Shown piece by piece: positions 18,324-25,122 of a stretch of DNA of 51,902 nt. The stretch comes from an uncultured Acetobacteraceae bacterium (lineage in GTDB: Bacteria > Pseudomonadota > Alphaproteobacteria > Acetobacterales > Acetobacteraceae), in contig CADCTL010000166.1 in the NCBI GenBank assembly GCA_902805625.1, positions 1 through 51,902 of the forward strand, written 5' to 3'. Under the pieces are notes generated by a model. It did no database searches, was not told the DNA's origin, and saw only the letters and a program-made list of their open reading frames with translations. Every line of letters begins with the position of its first letter. Position 1 is the stretch's first letter. Made by a program: the position numbers and the translations under genes.

Positions 18324-19166
18324 CTACCGCGCCGGCGTCCGGGCGCGCTGCCGCGCCCACTCCGCCTCGCCCCACCCTAGCATCTCCTCCGCCCCGGCGC
18401 GGGCGCCGCCCAGCAACCGCCGGCCGCCGTCCACGACGACGCACTCGCCGGTGATGTAGGCGGCCAGATCGGACACGAGGAAGGCCGCGAGGTCCGCCAG
18501 CTCCCGCTGCGTCCCGGTCCGCCCGAGCGGCACGCCCCGCGCGGGGTCGCCATCAGGGTCCGCGCGCAGCCGCGCCGTCGCGGCCTCGGTCGGGAAGCTG
18601 CCCGGCGCGATGGCGACCAGCCGTATCCCGTGGCGCCCCCACTCCACGGCGAGGCTCCGCGTCATCGCCAGCAGTCCGGCCTTGGCCATGGCCGAAGGCG
18701 CGGTGAAGGCGCCGCCCTGCAAGGCGGAGAGCGTCAGCACGCTGAGCACGACGCCGCCGCGCCGTTGCTCGATCCACCGCCGCCCGCAGCCGATCGTGGC
18801 GTAGGCCGCGCCGTGCAGGGTGGTGCCGAGCACCGCGTCCAGCGCCCGCGCCGAAAGCAGGTGCGTGCGCGCCAGGAAGTTGGCCGCGGCGTTGTTCACC
18901 AGCACGTCGAGCGGCCCGACGGCGTCCAGCATCGCTTCCACCGCCGCCGGGTCGCGCAGGTCGCACGCGGCGGTCACGACCCGCGTCCCGTGCCGCGCGC
19001 CCAGTTCGGCCGCGGCCTCCTCCAGCACCTCCGCCCGCCGGCCGCAGATGGCCAAGCCCGCGCCGAGTTCCAGGAATCGCTCGCCCATCGCGCGCCCGAG
19101 GCCCGTGCCGCCGCCCGTCACCAGGATGCGCCGGCCGGCGAGGAGATCGGGCGCGAGGCCGCTCAT
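18324..19166 (-). CDS. SDR oxidoreductase of the 2,4-dienoyl-CoA reductase type
   Basis: The 280-residue product has the TGGGTGLG cofactor motif and NNAAANFLARTHLLS. The active-site segment SALQGGAFTAPSAMAKAGLLAMTRSL follows the SDR layout (split across two windows of the motif). At the place of the usual catalytic Tyr it has no tyrosine, while the Lys is kept (AMAKAG). This is the pattern of 2,4-dienoyl-CoA reductases, where Tyr of the YxxxK motif is missing. LAVEWGRHGIRL and CVVVDGG also fit. It would reduce a conjugated enoyl-CoA with NADPH. Its ATG overlaps the TGA of the upstream crotonase gene (ATGA), so the two are translationally coupled. Confidence 0.85.
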   Translation of the reverse strand: MSGLAPDLLAGRRILVTGGGTGLGRAMGERFLELGAGLAICGRRAEVLEEAAAELGARHGTRVVTAACDLRDPAAVEAMLDAVGPLDVLVNNAAANFLARTHLLSARALDAVLGTTLHGAAYATIGCGRRWIEQRRGGVVLSVLTLSALQGGAFTAPSAMAKAGLLAMTRSLAVEWGRHGIRLVAIAPGSFPTEAATARLRADPDGDPARGVPLGRTGTQRELADLAAFLVSDLAAYITGECVVVDGGRRLLGGARAGAEEMLGWGEAEWARQRARTPAR

Positions 19167-19969
19167 TGGCCGGTGAACCGCGGCCGGCGCTTCTCGCGCA
19201 GCGCGGTCATCGCCTCCTTGTGGTCCGCCGTGGTGTGTGCGACGGCCTGCATGGCGGCGGACATCTCCAGCACGGTGTCCAGCCGGTTGTTCCACGCCTC
19301 CCGCAGCAGCCGCCGCGCCATCCGCACGGCGTGCGGCGGGTTGGCGGCGATCCGACCGGCCAGCTCCCGCGCCGCCGGCAGCAGCTCCGTGTCCGGCACC
19401 ACGCGCGAGACGAGGCCGCACGCCAGGGCCTCCGCCGCCGAGAGCGCGTCGCCGGTGAGCGCCATCTCCGCCGCCTTGGCGAAGCCAACCACGCGCGGCA
19501 GCAGCCAAGCGCCGCCGTCGCCGGGGATGATGCCGAGCTTGACGAAGCTCTCGGCGAAGCGCGCGCTCTCCGCCGCGATCCGCAGGTCGCACATGCAGGC
19601 CAGGTCGCAGCCCGCGCCCATCGCCGGGCCGTTCACGGCCGCGACGATCGGCAGCTCGATCCGCTCGAAGGCCACGGGTATGCGCTGGATGCCGTGCCGG
19701 TAGTAGCGCCGCGCGTCCGCCGGGCTGCGCTCCGTCGGGCCCGAACTCGCCGCGCCCATCCGGCGGACGTTGCCGCCGGCGGAGAAGGCGCTGCCCGCGC
19801 CGGTGAGGATGGCCACGCGCACGCCGGGGTCGGCGTCGAGGCGCAGCACGGCGGCCACCAGCGCGTCCTGCACCTCCGGGTCGAGCGGGTTGCGCGACTC
19901 CGGCCGGTTCAGCGTGACCAGCGCCACGCCGTCCTCCCCGACCTCCACCAGCACGCAGTCCTCGCCCAT
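19163..19969 (-). CDS. enoyl-CoA hydratase/isomerase (crotonase)
   Basis: The 268-residue crotonase-fold enzyme opens with the usual VALVTLNRPESRNPLD. The oxyanion-hole segment SAFSAGGNVRRM and GPAMGAGCDLACMCDLRIA follow. RFAESFVKLGIIPGDGG places Glu at the first catalytic position and Asp where the second Glu of classical hydratases lies. Hydration of an enoyl-CoA or a related crotonase reaction is expected. It lies between an MDR-family oxidoreductase (five bases upstream) and a dienoyl-CoA-reductase-like SDR (ATGA overlap) in the same leftward operon. Confidence 0.9.
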   Translation of the reverse strand: MGEDCVLVEVGEDGVALVTLNRPESRNPLDPEVQDALVAAVLRLDADPGVRVAILTGAGSAFSAGGNVRRMGAASSGPTERSPADARRYYRHGIQRIPVAFERIELPIVAAVNGPAMGAGCDLACMCDLRIAAESARFAESFVKLGIIPGDGGAWLLPRVVGFAKAAEMALTGDALSAAEALACGLVSRVVPDTELLPAARELAGRIAANPPHAVRMARRLLREAWNNRLDTVLEMSAAMQAVAHTTADHKEAMTALREKRRPRFTGQ

Positions 19970-19974
19970 CGCCC

Positions 19975-20961
19975 TCACTCCCCCGGCAGCACGACCACCG
20001 TGCCGCGCTTGCCGCCCGCCTCGACCGCCGCGTGCGCCGCCGCCGTCTCCGCCAGCGGGAAGCTGCCCGCGATCCGGTGCAGCCGCGGCCCCTCGCGCAG
20101 CCACGCCACGATGTCGGCCTGCGCTCGGCGTCTCGCCGCGAGGGGCGCGTTGTTCAGCATCACCGTGCGGACCGTGATGTTCCGCCGCATCAGCGCCGAG
20201 AAGGCGACCGAGGGCGCGGGATCGCCGCCGGAGGCGTAGGCGGCCACCACGCCGTTGTTCGCCAGCACGGCGGACCAGACGGCCGCGTTGCCGCCGAAAT
20301 CCACCTCCACCACCCGGTCCACCCCGCGCCCGTCTGTAACCTCCCGCACCCGCGCGGCCACGTCCTCGCCACGGTCGATGACGACGTGCGCGCCGGCGGC
20401 CCGCGCGTCCTCGGCCTGCCACCCCGCGCGCGCGGTCGCCAGCACCAGCGCCGCCCCGCCCCAGCGCGCGAGTTGCACGGCGTAATTGCCCACCGCGCCG
20501 CCGCCGCCCGTCACCAGCACGTTCAGCCCGGTGAGCGGCCCGTCCGCGAACAGGCAGCGGTGCGCCGTCATGGCGGGGATGCCGAGGCAGGCGCCCGCCT
20601 CGAACGGCACGTCGTCCGGCAGCGGCGAAACGCAATCCGCCGGCACGCAGGTGAACTCCGCCGCCGTGCCGAAGGGGCGCCCGCGCTGCGCGTTGTAGAG
20701 CCACACGCGGCTGCCGGGCGGCGCCCCGTCGGCGCCCGGCCCGAGCGCGTCCACCACGCCCGCGCCGTCGCTGTTCGGCACCACGCGCGGGAACTCCATC
20801 CCGTAGCCCTGCCCGGCGCGGCGCTTGCAATCCGCCGGGTTCACCCCGGAGGCCAGCAGCCCCACCCGCACCTCGCCTACTCCCGGCTCCGGGCGCGGCA
20901 GGTCGCCGAACTGGAGCACCTCCGCCGCCGGCCCCTGCCGGTCGTAGAACACGGCGCGCAT
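19975..20961 (-). CDS. MDR-family NADPH:quinone reductase-like oxidoreductase
   Basis: The 328-residue product is a medium-chain dehydrogenase of the zinc-free quinone-oxidoreductase type. MRAVFYDRQGPAAEVLQFGD and ASGVNPADCKRR open the catalytic domain. VLVTGGGGAVGNYAVQLAR is the NADPH motif near residue 145. The cysteine cluster that binds structural zinc in alcohol dehydrogenases is absent. In a CoA-thioester operon it may act as an enoyl-CoA or enone reductase; the substrate is unknown. ATG 20961 is chosen for its fit to the family; an ATG at 20973 would overlap the upstream CoA-transferase stop. Confidence 0.88.
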   Translation of the reverse strand: MRAVFYDRQGPAAEVLQFGDLPRPEPGVGEVRVGLLASGVNPADCKRRAGQGYGMEFPRVVPNSDGAGVVDALGPGADGAPPGSRVWLYNAQRGRPFGTAAEFTCVPADCVSPLPDDVPFEAGACLGIPAMTAHRCLFADGPLTGLNVLVTGGGGAVGNYAVQLARWGGAALVLATARAGWQAEDARAAGAHVVIDRGEDVAARVREVTDGRGVDRVVEVDFGGNAAVWSAVLANNGVVAAYASGGDPAPSVAFSALMRRNITVRTVMLNNAPLAARRRAQADIVAWLREGPRLHRIAGSFPLAETAAAHAAVEAGGKRGTVVVLPGE

Positions 20962-20962
20962 C

Positions 20963-22186
20963 TCAGGCGGCATTGAGCTTCGAGCCCACGACACCCGCCG
21001 CCCGTAGGGCCTCGCGCTCCGCGTCGCTCAGGCCGAGCAGCCCGCCGAGCACCTCCGCCTCGTCCGCGTTGTGCCGCGAACTCGGCACGATCTCCAGCGC
21101 CGGCGCGCCCTCGAAGCGCAGCGGCGAGGAAGGCAGGGTCACGCGGCCGACCTCCGGGTGGTCCACCCAGCGCAGCATCCCGCGCTCGTGCAGGTGCAGG
21201 TCGTTCACCACCTCCTCCAGGTCGCGCACCGGCGCCGCGGGCACGCCGGAGCGCTGCGCCGCCGCCACGGCTTCGGCGCGCGAGAGGCCACGCATCCAGT
21301 CCTCCACCATCCCGTCCACCTCCGCCATGTGCTGGACGCGGGCGGTGTTGGAGGCGAAGCGCGGGTCGTCGAGCAAGTCGTCCCGCCCCATCGCGCGCAG
21401 CAGGCCGCGCCAGTGCTCCTCCGTCACGGAGATCACCGCCACCCAGCCGTCTGCCGCGCGGTAGACGTTATAGGGCGCCATGGAGAGGCCGCCGTGCCGG
21501 TTGCCCGTGCGCGGCGGCAGCGCGTCCCGCTTCCCGCCGAAGAACATCCCCAGGTTGGAGGCCAGCGCCGGATAGGCGGCGTCCTGCATCGCCACCTCCA
21601 CCGCGCGCCCGCGCCCGGTGCGCTCGCGCTCGAACAACGCGGTGACGACCGCGGCGTAGAGGTGCGCGCCGCCGAGGAAGTCCACCACCGCCGGGCCGCA
21701 CTTCACCGGCGGCCCGTCCGTGAAGCCGGTGCAGTGCAGGATGCCGGACGCCGCCTGCACCGTGATGTCCATGGCCAGGTTGTGCGCGTCCCGCCCGGTC
21801 TGGCCGTAGCCGGACGCCGCGGCGTAGACCAGCCGCGGGTTGCGCGCTTGCAGCGCGGCGGCGCCAAGTCCCAGCTTATCCATGCTGCCGGGCGCGAAGT
21901 TCTCGATGAGCACGTCGGCGCGGTCCGCCAAGCGCAGGAAGACCTCCCGCCCGGCGGGGTTCTTCAGGTCGAGCGCGAGCGACTTCTTGTTGGAGTTCAG
22001 CATGGCCATCGGCACGCTGCCGCCGGCCACCGCGGCGCGGCGCCGAAGCGGCTCGCCGGCGGGCGGCTCGATCTTGACGACGGTGGCGCCCGCCATGGCC
22101 ATCAAGAAGCCGGCGTAAGGCCCCTGGTAGATCTGGCCGAGGTCGAGCACGAAGAGGCCGTCGAGCGGGCGCGGCGTGCCGGCCAT
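20963..22186 (-). CDS. CaiB/BaiF (class III) CoA-transferase
   Basis: Class III enzymes move CoA between thioesters and free acids by a ping-pong mechanism through an aspartyl-CoA anhydride. The 407-residue product has the family opening [37 protein letters not shown], and [16 protein letters not shown]. The active-site Asp lies in [27 protein letters not shown] marks the small domain. A strong GGAGGAG ribosome site precedes ATG 22186. It is the first gene of the leftward run CoA-transferase, MDR, crotonase, SDR, ACAD, so it probably activates the acid degraded by that run. Confidence 0.93.
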   Translation of the reverse strand: MAGTPRPLDGLFVLDLGQIYQGPYAGFLMAMAGATVVKIEPPAGEPLRRRAAVAGGSVPMAMLNSNKKSLALDLKNPAGREVFLRLADRADVLIENFAPGSMDKLGLGAAALQARNPRLVYAAASGYGQTGRDAHNLAMDITVQAASGILHCTGFTDGPPVKCGPAVVDFLGGAHLYAAVVTALFERERTGRGRAVEVAMQDAAYPALASNLGMFFGGKRDALPPRTGNRHGGLSMAPYNVYRAADGWVAVISVTEEHWRGLLRAMGRDDLLDDPRFASNTARVQHMAEVDGMVEDWMRGLSRAEAVAAAQRSGVPAAPVRDLEEVVNDLHLHERGMLRWVDHPEVGRVTLPSSPLRFEGAPALEIVPSSRHNADEAEVLGGLLGLSDAEREALRAAGVVGSKLNAA

Positions 22187-22399
22187 GCTTCTCCTCCCGC
22201 CGTTCTTGTCGTTGCCGATCATGGCTACGCTGAAACCGGGGCGACGGCAACGTCCCGGCCCGGCGCTTGCAACCGGGCCGCAATGCTCCGGCGAGGCTTG
22301 CGCGGCTTCGGCGGCGCGGGCAAACGCCGCCCCGGAGCCGGCCGCGCCCCGCCCGCGCCGAACCGGCGGGCGCCCGGCACGAAGGAGCCCCCGAAGCGA

Positions 22400-23188
22400 A
22401 TGGACTACCTGCTCGCGCTGGCCGCCGACCCCAACGCCTGGGCCGCCCTCGTCACGCTGACGGCGATGGAGGTGGTGCTCGGGATCGACAACCTGATCTT
22501 CATCTCGATCCTCACCAACAAGCTGCCCGAGCACCAGCGGGCGCGGGCGCGCCAAGTGGGCATCGGCGCGGCGCTGGTCCTGCGCCTGGCCCTGCTGGGG
22601 ACGGTCGCCATCATCGTGCGGCTGACGGACCCGGTCGTCTTCGGCCTATCCTGGCGCGACATGATCCTGATCGGCGGCGGCCTGTTCCTCGTGTGGAAGG
22701 CCACCAAGGAGATCCACCACAACGTGGACCCCGACCACGGCCCCGACCTGTTCGAACCCGCGCAGCCGGCGGCCGGCCCGAGCTTCGCCGCGGCCATCGG
22801 CCAGATCCTGCTGCTGGACCTCGTGTTCTCCATCGACAGCATCATCACCGCGGTGGGCATGACGGAGCACATCCCGATCATGGTCATCGCCGTGGTGGTC
22901 ACCGTGGGCGTGATGCTCTTCGCGGCCACGCCGCTGGCGAACTTCATCAGCGCGAACCCGTCGGTGGTGATGCTGGCGTTGGGCTTCCTGCTGCTGATCG
23001 GCACGACGCTGATCGCCGAGGGCTTCGGCGCGCACGTCCCCAAGGGCTACATCTACAGCGCCATGGCCTTCTCGGCGTTGGTGGAATGCCTCAACCTGCT
23101 CCGCCGGCGCCGGCGGGCGCGTCTGCGCGCCGCCGCCACGGGCGGGCCGGCGGGGGGCGCCGGCGGACACGCGACGGCGCGGGAGTAG
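22400..23188 (+). CDS. TerC-family integral membrane protein
   Basis: The 262-residue product has seven to eight membrane helices and the TerC hallmarks: [15 protein letters not shown] in helix 1-2 and the mirrored [18 protein letters not shown] in the second half, with the paired acidic residues that bind metal. TerC proteins act in Mn2+ efflux or metal loading of exported proteins. The C-terminus is Arg-rich and cytoplasmic. It is divergent from the CoA-transferase gene (213 bases between starts) and convergent to a crotonase, so it is an independent unit between two catabolic runs. A link to the mntH locus 11 kb away is possible but untested. Confidence 0.9.
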   Translation: MDYLLALAADPNAWAALVTLTAMEVVLGIDNLIFISILTNKLPEHQRARARQVGIGAALVLRLALLGTVAIIVRLTDPVVFGLSWRDMILIGGGLFLVWKATKEIHHNVDPDHGPDLFEPAQPAAGPSFAAAIGQILLLDLVFSIDSIITAVGMTEHIPIMVIAVVVTVGVMLFAATPLANFISANPSVVMLALGFLLLIGTTLIAEGFGAHVPKGYIYSAMAFSALVECLNLLRRRRRARLRAAATGGPAGGAGGHATARE

Positions 23189-23410
23189 GTGGGCGCGGCC
23201 ACCTCAAGCCAGCAAAAAAGGCCTTGGCTCACGTCCGCCTGCCATGCTTTGACACGTCAAAACGATTATAGGAATGTCGTCTTTATAAACTGCTTATCCT
23301 GTGCCCTGAGCCCATCGCACTGGACGCACATCGTCCGAAACACCCCGAAAACCGGGTAAGACGGTAAGGAAGTAAGGAACAAAGGCCGACGCCCCGCCGG
23401 CCCGCCGCCG
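23189..23410. other. AT-richer gap between terC and a crotonase
   Basis: No gene is seen. The gap is clearly lower in GC than its surroundings. It contains TTGAC-AC-GTCAA (23249-23260, an inverted repeat). A perfect TATAAT lies on the minus strand (23270-23265) without a convincing -35. The second copy of the hairpin-octamer element is at 23322-23387. Confidence 0.5.
23322..23387 (+). repeat. hairpin plus GTAAGNNN octamer array, copy 2
   Basis: GGACG (23322-23326) and CGTCC (23332-23336) form a stem with a five-base loop, and TCGTCCGAA is at 23331-23339. After a 16-base spacer come gtaagacg, gtaaggaa, gtaaggaa and caaaggcc in strict 8-base phase from 23356. The same parts in the same order and orientation occur at 531-618, there with six units. 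Confidence 0.7.
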
Positions 23411-24157
23411 TCACTTCCCCCGGAACACCGGCGCCCGCCGCTCCCGGAACGCCGCCACGCCCTCGGCGAAATCGTCCGAACCGCGTATCGCCGCCAGCCG
23501 CTCCCCTTGCAACGCCCAGCGCTCGGACGGGCCGCGCGGCAGGATGTCGTCCACCACCATGCGCTTGATCGCGCCCATCACCAGCGGCGCGAAGCCCGCC
23601 ATCTCGCGTCCCCACTCGACGGCCCGCGCCAGCGCCTCGCCCTCCGGCACGACCTCGTTCACCAGGCCCACCGCCGCCGCGCGCTCCGCTTCGAAGGTGC
23701 GGCAGAGCAGCATCAGCTCCATGGCGATCTTGTGCGGGATGCGGGACGGCAGTGCGGCGATCATGCCGCCGGTGAGGCCGAGCTTCGCTTCCGGGTAGTA
23801 GAACCGCGCCCCCGCCCCGCACACGGCGAGGTCGGCCATCATCGCCAAAACCAGCGCGCCGCCGACGCACCAGCCCTCCACGGCCGCGACCACCGGCTTG
23901 TCCGTTTGCCAGCCGACGTTCGGCACCGCGCGCCACAGCTCCGGCGGGTCGGACACGTCGGCGCCGACGGAGAAGGCCTTGTTGCCCGTCCCTGTCAGCA
24001 CCGCGACGCGGCTGTCGGAGCGGTCGAACTCGCGCATGGCGGCCTGCACCTCCTCCGCCATGGCGCGGTTGATGGCGTTGCCCTTCTCCGGCCGGTTCAG
24101 CGCCACCACGCGCACCAGCCCGTCGTCCCAAACCTTCACGTGTTCCATCGCCTTCAC
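23411..24157 (-). CDS. enoyl-CoA hydratase/isomerase family protein
   Basis: The 248-residue crotonase-fold protein opens with VRVVALNRPEKGNAIN. GNKAFSVGADVSDP forms the oxyanion hole and GWCVGGALVLAMMADLAV the core helix. In the catalytic stretch YYPEAKLGLTGGM the first Glu is kept, but the second acidic position (Glu or Asp in hydratases) is Gly. It may therefore be an isomerase, hydrolase or decarboxylase-type crotonase rather than a hydratase. GTG 24157 overlaps the TGA of the upstream Bug receptor and is preceded by GAGGGCGGA; ATG 24148 is the alternative. It is last in a leftward run with MFS permease, acyl-CoA synthetase and Bug receptor. Confidence 0.87.
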   Translation of the reverse strand: MKAMEHVKVWDDGLVRVVALNRPEKGNAINRAMAEEVQAAMREFDRSDSRVAVLTGTGNKAFSVGADVSDPPELWRAVPNVGWQTDKPVVAAVEGWCVGGALVLAMMADLAVCGAGARFYYPEAKLGLTGGMIAALPSRIPHKIAMELMLLCRTFEAERAAAVGLVNEVVPEGEALARAVEWGREMAGFAPLVMGAIKRMVVDDILPRGPSERWALQGERLAAIRGSDDFAEGVAAFRERRAPVFRGK

Positions 24158-25122
24158 TCCGCCCTCGCGCCCGTCCGCCGCACCGCCGCGCCGAACAGTT
24201 CCCGGTCCCGCCGCAGCCGTTCCGCGAAGGCCTCGCCCGCCTCGAAGTTCGGCCGCAGGCCGACCGGCGCCATGGCCCGCGCCACCTCCGGCATCGCCAG
24301 CACCTGCCGCAGCGCCGCCGTCAGCCGCTCCGCCACCTCGCGCGGCAACCCGGCCGGCGCGGCGAGGCCGTGGAAGGACAAGCCGCTGTCGCCGGCCAAG
24401 CCCAGTTCCTTCAGGGTCGGCAAGTGAGGCAGTTCCGGGCTGCGCCGGTCGCCGGTGATGGCGAGGCCGATCAAGCGGCCGTCCTTGATGGCGGGCATGG
24501 CGATCGGATCGAATTGCAGGTCCACCCGCCCGCCCAGCAGGTCGGTCAGCGCCGGGGCGGAACCGCGGTAGGGCACGTGCTCCAGCCGGATGCCCGCGGC
24601 CTCGGCGAACAGCTCGCCCGTCATCTGGGTGATGGTGCCGTTGCCGGCGGAGCCGAAGCGGAGCCGGGTGGGGCTGGCCTTGGCGTGCGCGATCAGCTCC
24701 GGGACGCTGCGCGCCGGCACGGACGGGTGCATCGCCACCACCCCGTCGCCGAAGGCGAGCATGGACACCGGCTCGAACGCCTTCGCGGGGTCGTAGGGCA
24801 GCGCCATCATGTGCGGGCTGATGGTCAGGACCGCCGTCGGGAACACCAGCAGCGTGTAGCCGTCCGGCTTCGCCCCGGCGACCACCGCCGCGCCGAGCGA
24901 CCCGCCGGCGCCGCCCCGGTTCTCGATCACCACCGGCTGCCCCAGCGCCTCGCCGAGCTTCGCCGCCACCGGCCGCGCCGCGTTGTCCGAACTGCCGCCC
25001 GGCGGATAAGGCACGATGAGGGTGACGGTCCGGTTCGGATACCGCTCCCCCTGCGCCAGGGCCGGCGCGGCCAAGGGGGCGGCAGTTGCGGCGAGCAGCG
25101 GCAGACGGCGGCGGCGGATCAT
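24154..25122 (-). CDS. Bug/TctC-family periplasmic solute receptor
   Basis: The 322-residue product has a signal peptide (RRRRLPLLAATAAPLAAPALA) and the ligand-loop motif VPYPPGGSSDN. VVIENRGGAGGSLGAAVV and LEHVPYRGSAPALTDLLGG are also typical, together with FDPIAMPAIKDGRLIGLAI of the second lobe. It is translationally coupled on both sides: its ATG overlaps the stop of the acyl-CoA synthetase gene (ATGA) and its stop overlaps the GTG of the crotonase gene. This placement suggests that its ligand is the acid activated by the neighbouring synthetase. No TctAB is present; the MFS gene upstream could be the partner permease or an independent route. Confidence 0.93.
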   Translation of the reverse strand: MIRRRRLPLLAATAAPLAAPALAQGERYPNRTVTLIVPYPPGGSSDNAARPVAAKLGEALGQPVVIENRGGAGGSLGAAVVAGAKPDGYTLLVFPTAVLTISPHMMALPYDPAKAFEPVSMLAFGDGVVAMHPSVPARSVPELIAHAKASPTRLRFGSAGNGTITQMTGELFAEAAGIRLEHVPYRGSAPALTDLLGGRVDLQFDPIAMPAIKDGRLIGLAITGDRRSPELPHLPTLKELGLAGDSGLSFHGLAAPAGLPREVAERLTAALRQVLAMPEVARAMAPVGLRPNFEAGEAFAERLRRDRELFGAAVRRTGARAE

